A DNA stretch of 64,000 nucleotides from Achromobacter anxifer (lineage in GTDB: Bacteria > Pseudomonadota > Gammaproteobacteria > Burkholderiales > Burkholderiaceae_B), in assembly GCF_903652925.1 (NCBI RefSeq), contig NZ_CAHLAR010000001.1:744001-808000 (forward strand), written 5' to 3'. The notes beneath the pieces are model-generated. The model was not told the origin of the DNA. It searched no databases and was given only the letters and a program-made list of their open reading frames with translations. Position 1 is the stretch's first letter. Each line of letters opens with the position of its first letter. The position numbers were made by a program, and so were the translations under genes. Shown piece after piece: positions 17,491 through 25,510 of the stretch.

Positions 17491-17518
17491 TTGAAATGCT
17501 TTAATCAAAAAATAAATT
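17491..17518 (+). promoter_or_regulatory. Probable sigma-70 promoter of the XRE gene
   Basis: TTGAAA (17491-17496, five of six to consensus) and TAAATT (17513-17518, four of six) are 16 bases apart in an A+T-rich stretch. Transcription would start about seven bases later, at or next to the A of the ATG at 17526, so the mRNA may have no leader. Confidence 0.45.
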
Positions 17519-17525
17519 CTTATTA

Positions 17526-17921
17526 ATGTCTCGGGTTGATCGATTGGACACGTTTAGCCATCGTCTGCGCAGCGCAAGAATGCTTCAGGGATGGACTCAA
17601 AAGGACTTGGCGGTCGCGAGCAACCTGTCGCAAAGCGCTATCGGCAACTACGAAAGCGGGCAACGCCGACGGCCGTCGAGCGATGCGCTGATCAAGCTGA
17701 CGCGCGCGCTGAGCGTGAGCCCCATGTGGCTCAGCACCGGCGAAGGGCCGATGCTGAGCTCGGGGCCCGAAGCCGCCCAGGCCGGCGCGGATCGGCTGGC
17801 GCAGCCTGCGGCCTGGCCTTTCGAAACCATCTCCTATGCCACGTATGCCCGCCTGAGTTCCCAGGAAAAGCGGCAGATCGAGCACGTGCTGGCCGCCTAC
17901 ATCAAGGCGCGCGGCGAATAG
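17526..17921 (+). CDS. XRE-family transcriptional regulator
   Basis: A 131-residue protein with an N-terminal lambda-repressor-like helix-turn-helix (about 10-65): RLRSARMLQGWTQKDLAVAS, then SQSAIGNYESGQRRRPS. The C-terminal part is short and helical, without a LexA-type protease domain, so it is not a self-cleaving phage repressor. No ribosome-binding site precedes the ATG (the 20 upstream bases are almost all A/T), and the likely promoter places the 5' end at the ATG. Lambda cI mRNA from PRM is the known example of such a leaderless repressor message. Its last 20 bases overlap the convergent acyltransferase gene. Targets are unknown. Confidence 0.88.
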   Translation: MSRVDRLDTFSHRLRSARMLQGWTQKDLAVASNLSQSAIGNYESGQRRRPSSDALIKLTRALSVSPMWLSTGEGPMLSSGPEAAQAGADRLAQPAAWPFETISYATYARLSSQEKRQIEHVLAAYIKARGE

Positions 17922-19062
17922 AGCCGATAGGCTGCGCGGGCGCGGGCGCTGGCGCGCCCGTGGGCCGCCGCCTGGCGTCGGCAGCCGGCGTCTGTTCGCC
18001 GTCGTCGGAACGCAGGCGCCTGCGCAGCCGTTCCACCGGATCGGCGATGACGCTGTTGAGCAGGGCTGAAAATGCGATGGTGCTGGTGATCACCAGCGCC
18101 GAGAACAGCAGCGGCTGGTCCAGGTGCGCCTCTTCCAGCAGCCAGGTGAAGAACAGGATCACCAGCGAATGGCAGATGTAGATGGGATAGCTCAGTTCGC
18201 CTATCGCCTTGTCCAGGCGGTGGCGCGATTGGAACAGGAAGGCCAGCGGCAGCAGCGCCACGAACAGCAGCACGGCCAGGCCGTCACGCACGTTGTGGTT
18301 GATGGCGATCGAGAAATGCAGCAGACAGTAGACGGCCAATACGGCGGTGCCCAGCTCGGGCAGACGCTTGATCCGTTGCGTCCAGGCCTTGTAGCGCGGC
18401 AGCAGCACCTGGTGCGATAGCGAGCCGAGCAGGAACAGCGCCAGTTCCGTCGGAAAGAAGCGGTAGGTCCAGGGGTCGTTGGTGCCGATGCCTGCTGCGA
18501 CCAGCACCGCGCGCAACGCCAGCGATGCCGCCAGCAGGACCAGCAGCCGCCGCGGCGAGCCCAGAATGAAGGGAGCCACCAGGTAGAAGCTCATCTCGAC
18601 GCCCAGGGTCCAGGCCTGGGGCACCAGCAGGCCTTGATACAGCGGCACTTCGCTGTGCGCGAAGCTGCCGGTGAACGCCAGTGTGGAATTTTCGATGCCG
18701 AAGAACATCAACCAGTCCTGGCCGATGATGAAAATGTTCGACAGCACCAGGAACAGTTCCGCATTGAAGGGCAGGGCGTCGTAGATGCGGAAGAAGGCGC
18801 CGCCGCTCATGACGTGAGCGGCCAGCGTCAGCGCCGCAACGGCCAGGTAGATCGGGAACAGGCGCAGGAACCGGTTCGCATAGAACTTGCCCACCGCACC
18901 CTGGTAATGGTCGGTCGCGGTCAGCACATAGGAAATCAGGAAGCCCGAGATCACGTAGAAAAGCTGCACCGCCAGGCGGCCGCCTACCAGATGGTCGGCG
19001 TTGCCTCCGCCCAGATGGTCGAGCACGACTGACAATGCCAACAAGGTTCGTAGAAAGCCCAT
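17902..19062 (-). CDS. Acyltransferase-3 family membrane protein
   Basis: A 386-residue inner-membrane O-acyltransferase of the OafA/YrhL family. The conserved N-terminal His is in LSVVLDHLGG, the FYVISGFLISYVL segment is diagnostic, and ANRFLRLFPIYLAV is the RxxR-type motif. About ten membrane segments follow. Such proteins transfer acetyl or similar groups to sugars of O-antigen, capsule or exopolysaccharide. No glycan genes are nearby, so the acceptor cannot be named. ATG 19062 has GGGAG eight bases upstream; the longer frame lacks this. The 3' end is proline/alanine-rich and overlaps the convergent XRE gene by 20 bases. Confidence 0.88.
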   Translation of the reverse strand: MGFLRTLLALSVVLDHLGGGNADHLVGGRLAVQLFYVISGFLISYVLTATDHYQGAVGKFYANRFLRLFPIYLAVAALTLAAHVMSGGAFFRIYDALPFNAELFLVLSNIFIIGQDWLMFFGIENSTLAFTGSFAHSEVPLYQGLLVPQAWTLGVEMSFYLVAPFILGSPRRLLVLLAASLALRAVLVAAGIGTNDPWTYRFFPTELALFLLGSLSHQVLLPRYKAWTQRIKRLPELGTAVLAVYCLLHFSIAINHNVRDGLAVLLFVALLPLAFLFQSRHRLDKAIGELSYPIYICHSLVILFFTWLLEEAHLDQPLLFSALVITSTIAFSALLNSVIADPVERLRRRLRSDDGEQTPAADARRRPTGAPAPAPAQPIGSIRRAP

Positions 19063-19369
19063 CGCTGTGTCTCCCGGATTGATCTTATTTTTGGCTTCCA
19101 GAGAAGCCGGACACCTGCGCCCGCGATACTTGCCGATCGGCTCCTTTTTCCTCGCGTTGTCCGGCGCGGCAGGGATTGCGATCTGCACTGATTCTGCGCG
19201 TCGACGACCGCCGCCGCCATGCGGCGTACGATGCAGCAGGCCATGCTATTGGCCTGTAGGGCAGGGGAGGCCGTGCTGCTTTTGGATACCGCTTATGGGC
19301 TGAGGACACGCGTGCCGCGCTCCCGGGCCGGTTACAGTCGGGATATGTGAATTGTTTGGAGTCCAGTAC
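19063..19369. other. Divergent promoter region, acyltransferase and META lipoprotein
   Basis: 307 bases between two divergent genes. I see a small hairpin (GGCTTC 19093-19098 with GAAGCC 19103-19108) in the likely acyltransferase leader and no other structure. No gene and no convincing promoter boxes were found. Confidence 0.45.
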
Positions 19370-19900
19370 ATGCCTATCCTCCTGTCCATGCCTCGCCGCC
19401 TGCTTTGCCTCAGCCTCCTGAGCGTGGCGTTGGCTGGTTGCGCCGGGTCGACCGGGGGCGCGCGCCCGCAAGGCGCCGCCGCGGCCAACGCTGCCAGCAG
19501 CGCCGATTCGCTGGCCCAGACCAGCTGGGAGCTGGTGCGCTGGACCCAGCCGGGCGGCGCGCTGCGCGACATTCCCCATGGCGACAACGGCGAGCCCGTG
19601 CGCCTGACCTTCCTGGCGCAGGGCAAGCAATACCGCGTCAATGGCTTTGCCGGCTGCAACCGCTACATGGGCACCTACAAGCTGGAAGGCGGCAAGCTCC
19701 ACATCGATGCGCCAGCCGCCACGCGCATGGCCTGCGCCGCGCCGGAACGCGCGCGCCTGGAGGCGGACTACCTGCGCGGCCTGACCTCGATCGATACCTT
19801 CACGCTCGACAATGGCGGCGCGCCGCGGCACCTGACGTTCAATCTGCGCGGCGGGGACGTGCTGGAATTCGAGCGTCGCCAGGACCCGCCCACGCCGTAG
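19370..19900 (+). CDS. META-domain lipoprotein (HslJ-like), first copy
   Basis: A 176-residue lipoprotein. The signal peptide ends in the lipobox VALAGC and is followed by a Gly/Ala-rich linker. The META domain (about 45-170) shows LAQTSWELVRW, FAGCNRYMGTYKL and ATRMACA, the pattern of HslJ-type proteins found in heat-shock and antibiotic-tolerance contexts. The enzymatic role is unknown; these are thought to be envelope stress or assembly proteins. ATG 19370 has GGAG eight bases upstream, better than the earlier TTG. A second, longer paralogue follows 134 bases downstream. Confidence 0.85.
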   Translation: MPILLSMPRRLLCLSLLSVALAGCAGSTGGARPQGAAAANAASSADSLAQTSWELVRWTQPGGALRDIPHGDNGEPVRLTFLAQGKQYRVNGFAGCNRYMGTYKLEGGKLHIDAPAATRMACAAPERARLEADYLRGLTSIDTFTLDNGGAPRHLTFNLRGGDVLEFERRQDPPTP

Positions 19901-20034
19901 CGCCTGGGCGTCAAAACGCGTTTCAAAGCGTGTTAAGCGGTGAAAAATGGTGCCGGGCCCGGCCTACAATGGCGCGGTCCGGCCCGGCGGCATATTGCGG
20001 GCGCGGCAGTCCTTGATTGTCCCGGGAGATCCTC

Positions 20035-20832
20035 ATGTCCATATCCTCGTCCCTGCGCTGGCTGGCGCCTTGCCTGTTGTCCATCGGCCTTGCCGCCTGC
20101 TCTTCGCCGCCGCAGCGCGCCGCGGACGGGCAGGATCCCCGTTTCCAGCCCGCCTCCGCCTCCGACATGCTGGCGCAGACCAGTTGGGATTTGGCGCGCT
20201 GGACGCTGCCGGGCGGCGCTTTGCGCTCGATCCCGCACCCGTCGACCAATTCGCGCCCGCTCACGGTCAGCTTCGTCCATGACCAGGGCCGCCCGCGCAT
20301 TTCGGGCTTTGCGGGCTGCAACCAGTACAACGGCGCCTACACCGTCGCCAACGGCCTGCTGATCGTGCAGGGGCATCCGGCCTCGACCCGGATGGCCTGC
20401 GCCTCGCAGAACATGCAGCTGGAACAGGATTTCCTGGCTGCCCTGACGAGCATCACGGCCAGCTCGGTGGACAACCCCAATAATCCCCAGCGCATGAGCT
20501 GGGTCCTCAGCTCGGGCGACAAGCTGGACTTCGGCCGCCGCGCCGATCCCATCGCCGGCGGCCAACAGGGCCCCTCCAAGCTGGTCTACGTGAATTCGGA
20601 GCGCGTGCCCTGCACCTCGGGCGCGGGCCGCGGCATGTGCTACCAGGTGCGCGACAGCGCGGCGCAGCCCTGGCAGCTTTGGTACGGCGACATCACCGGC
20701 TTCAACTTCCAGCCCGGCGTGCGCTACCGGCTGCGCGTGGTCGAAGTGCAGAACCCGAATCCGCCGGCCGACGCGTCGACGGTGCAATGGGTGCTGGACG
20801 CGGTGGTCGAACAGGAAATCGTCAATCGTTGA
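20035..20832 (+). CDS. META and DUF4377 domain lipoprotein, second copy
   Basis: A 265-residue lipoprotein with lipobox GLAAC, a META domain (about 45-165; [31 protein letters not shown]) and a C-terminal DUF4377-type domain (about 180-262; [29 protein letters not shown]). The META part is clearly paralogous to the gene just upstream, indicating a tandem duplication followed by gain or loss of the C-terminal domain. ATG 20035 has GGGAG seven bases upstream. TACAAT at 19965-19970 could be its own -10 element. Function unknown; envelope location is clear. Confidence 0.86.
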   Translation: MSISSSLRWLAPCLLSIGLAACSSPPQRAADGQDPRFQPASASDMLAQTSWDLARWTLPGGALRSIPHPSTNSRPLTVSFVHDQGRPRISGFAGCNQYNGAYTVANGLLIVQGHPASTRMACASQNMQLEQDFLAALTSITASSVDNPNNPQRMSWVLSSGDKLDFGRRADPIAGGQQGPSKLVYVNSERVPCTSGAGRGMCYQVRDSAAQPWQLWYGDITGFNFQPGVRYRLRVVEVQNPNPPADASTVQWVLDAVVEQEIVNR

Positions 20833-20917
20833 GCGGGATCAAGCGCGGCGGGGGGCGGGTAAAACCGCCCAGCGATTACTATTACGCCTTTCGCCGCCCG
20901 CTTTTTTCCGCTTTTCC

Positions 20918-21655
20918 ATGACTGCCGTCGTCAATATCGCCGCTTACAAATTCGTTTCGCTGGACTCCCTGCCGGAACTGCGCGCCCGCCTTCTGGATGA
21001 GGCCGGCCAGGCCGCGCTCAAGGGCACCATCCTGTTGGCCGAAGAGGGCATCAACCTGTTTCTGGCGGGTTCGGCGGATGGCATCGATGCCTTCCTGCGC
21101 GCGCTGCGCGCGGATCCGCGCTTCGCTGATTTGGAAGTGAAGTTCAGCCACAGCGACACGGTGCCGTTCCGCAAGCTCCTGGTGAAGATCAAGCGCGAGA
21201 TCATTCGCATGGACCACCCGGCGATCCGGCCCGAGGCGGGCCGCGCGCCCGGCGTGGACGCGCAGACGCTGGCGCGCTGGTTGGAGCAGGGCGTGGACGA
21301 CGCGGGGCGGCCCGTAGTCATGCTGGACACGCGCAACGCCTTCGAGGTCGATGAAGGTACCTTCAGGAACGCCATCGACTGGCGCATCGAACGCTTCACG
21401 CAATTCCCCGCGGCGGTGCAGGCGCATCGCGCCGAGCTCGAAGGCAAGACCGTGGTCAGCTTCTGCACCGGCGGCATCCGCTGCGAGAAGGCCGCCATCT
21501 ACATGAACGAGGCCGGCATCGAGAACGTCTACCAGCTCGACGGCGGCATTCTCAAGTATTTCGAGGAAACCTGCGGCCCGGGCTACGACGGCAAGTGCTT
21601 CGTGTTCGACGAGCGCATTTCGCTGGATCCGGGGCTGGCGCCCAGCAAGGCCTGA
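20918..21655 (+). CDS. trhO: tRNA uridine-34 hydroxylase TrhO (rhodanese domain)
   Basis: A 245-residue member of the UPF0176/YceA family. TrhO uses oxygen to make 5-hydroxyuridine at the wobble position 34 of tRNAs. An N-terminal ferredoxin-like domain (about 1-95; [13 protein letters not shown]) is followed by a rhodanese domain (about 120-225) whose active loop [10 protein letters not shown] has Cys183 and Cys189. It is shorter than E. coli TrhO (350 residues) because it lacks the C-terminal cysteine-rich extension, as is usual in betaproteobacteria. A bidirectional terminator separates it from the convergent metG gene. Confidence 0.92.
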   Translation: MTAVVNIAAYKFVSLDSLPELRARLLDEAGQAALKGTILLAEEGINLFLAGSADGIDAFLRALRADPRFADLEVKFSHSDTVPFRKLLVKIKREIIRMDHPAIRPEAGRAPGVDAQTLARWLEQGVDDAGRPVVMLDTRNAFEVDEGTFRNAIDWRIERFTQFPAAVQAHRAELEGKTVVSFCTGGIRCEKAAIYMNEAGIENVYQLDGGILKYFEETCGPGYDGKCFVFDERISLDPGLAPSKA

Positions 21656-21670
21656 TGCCTGGCCTGCAAT

Positions 21671-21702
21671 AAAAAAAGCCCGCCGGTCGGCGGGCTTTTT
21701 TT
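21671..21702. terminator. Bidirectional terminator between trhO and metG
   Basis: GCCCGCC (21678-21684) pairs with GGCGGGC (21689-21695) around GGTC. Seven A residues precede and seven T residues follow, so the hairpin can end transcription from both convergent genes. Confidence 0.92.
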
Positions 21703-21723
21703 GCATGTTGCGGGCTTGCGGAA

Positions 21724-23790
21724 TCAGCGCACGCGCATGCCGGGCTTGGCGCCGGGGAACGGCTCCAGCACGTAGATGCCGGCGTCCACGGACTCGTCCG
21801 CATGGCTGGCGGCCAGCACCATGCCTTCGGATACGCCGAACTTCATCTTGCGCGGGGCCAGATTGGCCACCAGGACGGTCAGCTTGCCGATCAGGTCTTC
21901 CGGCTTGTAGGCCGACTTGATGCCCGAGAACACGTTGCGGTGGCGGCCTTCGCCCGCGTCCAGCGTCAGGCGCAGCAGCTTGGTCGAGCCTTCCACGTGT
22001 TCGCAGTTGACGATCTGCGCGATGCGCAGGTCGACGCGCGCGAAGTCGTCGATGGAGATGGTCTCGGCGATGGGCTCGCCGCCGGGCACCACCACGGGGG
22101 CGGCGGGCGGCTCGAACAGGTCTTCCAGCATCTGCGGTTCGACGCGCTGCATCAGGTGCTTGAACGGCGCCACGCGCTGCGGCAGCACCGCGGCGTCGGC
22201 CCAGGTGAACGGCGCCTGCGCGCCGAACAATTCGAGCGCCACGCGTTCCGACAGGGCCGGCAGCACCGGCGCCAGCATCACGGACAGCGCCTTGAAGCCG
22301 GCCAGCGAGCGCGAGCAGATGTCCTGCAGGGCGGCCTTCTGCGCGTCATCGGCCGTGGCGATGCCCTTGGCCAGCACCCAGGGCTGGGCCGTGTCGAACG
22401 CCTGGTTGATGCGGTCGGCGTAGGCCATGATTTCGCGGATGGCGCGGTTGTATTCGCGCGCTTCGAAGGCGGCGCGGATCGATTCCGCCTGTTCGGCGTA
22501 CTCCGCGGCCAGCGCCGCGGTGTCGCCCGAATAGCCGAGGACGCCGTCGAAATGCTTGGTGATGAAGCTGGCGGCGCGACTGGCGATGTTGACGTACTTG
22601 CCGATCAGGTCGCTGTTGACGCGGGCGATGAAGTCCTCGGGGTTGAAGTCCATGTCTTCGACCCGGGCGTTCAGCTTGGCGGCGATGTAGTAGCGCATCC
22701 ATTCGGCGTTCATGCCGAGTTCCAGGTAGCGCAGCGGCGAAATGCCGGTGCCGCGGCTCTTGGACATCTTTTCGCCGCTGACGGTGATGAAACCGTGCAC
22801 ATTGACCGCGTCCGGCGTCTTGCGGCCGGCGAACTTCAGCATCGCGGGCCAGAACAGCGCGTGGAAGTACACGATGTCCTTGCCGATGAAGTGGACCTGT
22901 TCGGTGGGGCCGGCGGGGTCCAGCAGCTTGTCGAAATCCAGGCCCTTGACGGCGCAATACGACTTCAGCGAGGCCAGGTAGCCCACCGGCGCGTCCAGCC
23001 AGACGTAGAAGTACTTGCCCGGCGCGTCCGGGATCTCGATGCCGAAGTAGGGCGCGTCGCGGGAAATATCCCAGTCGCCCAGCTTGGCCTCGCCGTCATC
23101 CGAACCCAGCCATTCGCGCGTCTTGGCCAGCATTTCGGGCTGCAGGTGCTTGCCGCCGGCGGCGTTGCTGCCGGTGGTCCATTGCTGCAGGAATTCCACG
23201 CAGCGCGGGTCCGACAGCTTGAAGAAGAAGTGGTCCGAGGACTTCAGCACCGGGGTGGCGCCGGTCAGGGCCGAGTACGGATTGATGAGGTCGGTGGGCG
23301 CGTAGACCGCGCCGCAGACCTCGCAGGAATCGCCGTACTGGTCCTTGGCGTGGCACTTGGGGCATTCGCCCTTGATGTAGCGGTCGGCCAGGAACATGCC
23401 CTTGACCGGATCGTAGAACTGCTCGATGGAGCGGGTTTCGATCAGGTCCTGGGCCTTGAGCGCGCGGTAGATGTCCTGCGACAGCGCGACGTTCTCGGCG
23501 GAATCGGTGGAGTGCCAGTGGTCGAAGCGGATGTGGAAGCCGTTCAGGTACTGCGGGCGCTCGGCGGCGTAGCGGGCCACCAGGGCCTGCGGCGTGATGC
23601 CTTCCTTTTCCGCCTTCAGCATGATGGGCGCGCCGTGCGCGTCGTCCGCACCCACGAAGTGCACCGTGTGGCCCGCCATTCGCATCGAACGAACCCAGAT
23701 ATCGGCCTGGATGTACTCCATGATGTGGCCGATGTGGAAAGATCCGTTGGCGTAGGGCAGCGCAGTGGTGACAAAAAGGGTGCGAGACAT
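21724..23790 (-). CDS. metG: Methionyl-tRNA synthetase
   Basis: Charges tRNA-Met with methionine. The 688-residue protein has the class I signature HIGH at 19-22, the KMSKS loop at about 340, a four-cysteine zinc knuckle ([18 protein letters not shown], near 145) and a C-terminal tRNA-binding (EMAP-like) domain containing [20 protein letters not shown] that supports dimerisation. This is the long, E. coli-like form. The adjacency to apbC/mrp, also found in E. coli, supports the assignment. The next gene on the same strand ends 251 bases upstream, so metG likely has its own promoter. Confidence 0.97.
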   Translation of the reverse strand: MSRTLFVTTALPYANGSFHIGHIMEYIQADIWVRSMRMAGHTVHFVGADDAHGAPIMLKAEKEGITPQALVARYAAERPQYLNGFHIRFDHWHSTDSAENVALSQDIYRALKAQDLIETRSIEQFYDPVKGMFLADRYIKGECPKCHAKDQYGDSCEVCGAVYAPTDLINPYSALTGATPVLKSSDHFFFKLSDPRCVEFLQQWTTGSNAAGGKHLQPEMLAKTREWLGSDDGEAKLGDWDISRDAPYFGIEIPDAPGKYFYVWLDAPVGYLASLKSYCAVKGLDFDKLLDPAGPTEQVHFIGKDIVYFHALFWPAMLKFAGRKTPDAVNVHGFITVSGEKMSKSRGTGISPLRYLELGMNAEWMRYYIAAKLNARVEDMDFNPEDFIARVNSDLIGKYVNIASRAASFITKHFDGVLGYSGDTAALAAEYAEQAESIRAAFEAREYNRAIREIMAYADRINQAFDTAQPWVLAKGIATADDAQKAALQDICSRSLAGFKALSVMLAPVLPALSERVALELFGAQAPFTWADAAVLPQRVAPFKHLMQRVEPQMLEDLFEPPAAPVVVPGGEPIAETISIDDFARVDLRIAQIVNCEHVEGSTKLLRLTLDAGEGRHRNVFSGIKSAYKPEDLIGKLTVLVANLAPRKMKFGVSEGMVLAASHADESVDAGIYVLEPFPGAKPGMRVR

Positions 23791-24041
23791 GGTTGTCGGT
23801 CGAGGTTGAGGGAAAAAGGGGTAGGCCGGCCATTTTAGGGCAAGCGCCGGGACTTGCCCGGCGGCGGTCCGTCAATGACTCAACCCGCCCTTCGCGGCTG
23901 GCGAATCAGGCGGGTTGCGGTAGTGGGCGCCAGTCAGGGCGCCGGAAAGGGCGCGGAGGCGGCGGTCCGGGGGTTCAGGCCCGCGGATGCAGCGGCCCAT
24001 GGCCCGCCCGCGCCGGCAGGCGCGGGCATGGCGGCATGCCG

Positions 24042-24317
24042 TCAGCGGATCTCGCGGGCTTCGACGTCGATCACATCGCCGCGCGGCTGCGTGGCGAAGG
24101 GCGCGGAGGCGGACTGGAACGGTCCCGGGCGGGCGCCTTGGCGCTGGCTCCAATAGGCGCGCACGCCGAAAGGCTTGCCGCGCACTTTGGCGACCACGTA
24201 CAGGATCGCCACGGCGATCGCCGTGGAAAGCATGAACACCAGCGCCATCGCCATGCCGATCAGGGCCAGGGCGGCGAATAGGACGGCACGAAAGAAGCGG
24301 ATAAGTGTGTTGGTCAT
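24042..24317 (-). CDS. Small membrane protein of unknown function
   Basis: A 91-residue protein with one long or two short hydrophobic segments (about 8-48; AVLFAALALIGMAMALVFML then STAIAVAILYVVAKV), followed by a basic, cytoplasmic-looking tail with proline and glutamine. I recognise no family. Codon use is G+C-rich like its neighbours, which argues that it is coding, and small proteins of this kind are common next to apbC in related genomes as far as I recall. ATG 24317 has only a weak ribosome site; a TTG 15 bases further up is the alternative. A perfect 9-bp G+C hairpin (24006-24027) lies just behind the stop but lacks a T run. Confidence 0.6.
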   Translation of the reverse strand: MTNTLIRFFRAVLFAALALIGMAMALVFMLSTAIAVAILYVVAKVRGKPFGVRAYWSQRQGARPGPFQSASAPFATQPRGDVIDVEAREIR

Positions 24318-24418
24318 GAGGATCGGATGCAAAACGCAGCGAAAGGTTCCCGGCTATCCGCTATCCTTTAGGGGATGGCGGCCCGCAGAAGCCGCGCTGC
24401 CTACGGAACCATAGTGAC

Positions 24419-25507
24419 ATGAGTATAACGATAGAACAAATTCGCGCCGCGCTGCGCGCCGCGCAGGACCCGAATACCGGTATGGATTTGGGTGTTTCTG
24501 TAAAAGATCGTGACATCAAGCTGGACGGCGGCCGCGTGGCGCTGTCGCTGGAACTGGGCTATCCCGCGGACGCCGCGCGCGCGCAGGTCCGGGACATCGC
24601 CGTGGCGGCATTGGCCGCCGCCGGCATCGCCGGCGCCCAGGTCGACGTGACCTGGAAGGTCGCCGCCCATGCGGTGCAGAAGGGCCTGAAGCCGCTGCCC
24701 AACGTGCGCAACATTATTGCAGTGGCCTCCGGCAAGGGCGGCGTGGGCAAAAGCACCACCGCCGTCAACCTGGCCCTGGCCCTGGCGGCCGAGGGCGCCA
24801 AGGTGGGCGTGCTGGACGCGGACATCTACGGCCCCAGCGTGCCGACCATGCTGGGCATTTCGGGCCGTCCCGAAAGCCTGGACAACAAGAGCATGGAGCC
24901 CCTCACGGGCCACGGCCTGCAGGCCAACTCCATCGGTTTCCTGATCGACGCCGATTCGCCCGCCATCTGGCGCGGCCCCATGGTGACGCAGGCCCTGGAG
25001 CAACTGCTGCGTCAGACCAACTGGCGCGACCTCGATTACCTGATCGTCGACATGCCCCCGGGCACCGGCGACGTGGCCCTGACGCTGGCGCAGAAGGTGC
25101 CGGTGGTGGGCGCCGTCATCGTCACCACGCCGCAGGACGTGGCGCTGCTGGACGCGCGCAAGGGCTTGCGCATGTTCCAGAAGGTCGACGTGCCGATCCT
25201 GGGCGTGGTCGAGAACATGGCGATCCACATCTGCTCGCAATGCGGGCACGCCGAGCACATCTTCGGCGAGGGCGGCGGGCAGCGCATGGCCGAGCAATAC
25301 CACACGCCCTGGCTGGGCAGCCTGCCGCTGACCCTGGCGATCCGCGAACAGACCGACGCCGGTTCGCCGACCGTGGTGTCGGATCCGGGCAGCGAAGCCG
25401 CGGGCCTGTACCGCGGCATCGCGCGCAAGCTGGCGGCGGGCATTGCGGCGCTTCCCCGCGACATGGCCGGAAAATTCCCGTCCATCGTCGTGCAGCAGCC
25501 GACCTGA
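24419..25507 (+). CDS. apbC: Iron-sulfur cluster carrier ApbC/Mrp
   Basis: A cytoplasmic P-loop ATPase of 362 residues that carries and transfers Fe-S clusters. An N-terminal MIP18/DUF59 domain (about 1-85) precedes the deviant Walker A GKGGVGKSTT (about 103-112), a Walker B-like IVDMPPGTGD and the cluster-ligating CSQC. It is next to metG, divergent, as in many proteobacteria. tamA follows after three bases, so apbC, tamA and tamB probably share a transcript even though the functions are unrelated. Confidence 0.95.
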   Translation: MSITIEQIRAALRAAQDPNTGMDLGVSVKDRDIKLDGGRVALSLELGYPADAARAQVRDIAVAALAAAGIAGAQVDVTWKVAAHAVQKGLKPLPNVRNIIAVASGKGGVGKSTTAVNLALALAAEGAKVGVLDADIYGPSVPTMLGISGRPESLDNKSMEPLTGHGLQANSIGFLIDADSPAIWRGPMVTQALEQLLRQTNWRDLDYLIVDMPPGTGDVALTLAQKVPVVGAVIVTTPQDVALLDARKGLRMFQKVDVPILGVVENMAIHICSQCGHAEHIFGEGGGQRMAEQYHTPWLGSLPLTLAIREQTDAGSPTVVSDPGSEAAGLYRGIARKLAAGIAALPRDMAGKFPSIVVQQPT

Positions 25508-25510
25508 CGC

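Larger units (their letters stand above)
16893..17525. other. Long intergenic region with terminator and palindromes
   Basis: These 633 bases separate the leftward response regulator from the rightward XRE gene. The left part (16893-17097) is G+C-rich, with only short overlapping frames that look like chance. A strong rightward terminator sits at 17098-17135. The right part is A+T-rich and carries two perfect palindromes (17140-17151 and 17243-17259), the dyad TTGGC-N7-GCCAA (17332-17348) and a probable promoter at 17491-17518. I see no gene here. Confidence 0.6.

Noticed and set aside
17526-17921. XRE gene as a prophage repressor or toxin-antitoxin member
   Set aside because: No phage, integrase or toxin genes surround it, and it lacks a LexA-like protease domain.
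24006-24027. Perfect 9-bp hairpin GCCCGCGCC/GGCGCGGGC as a terminator
   Set aside because: No T run follows on either strand; it is mentioned only with the neighbouring gene.
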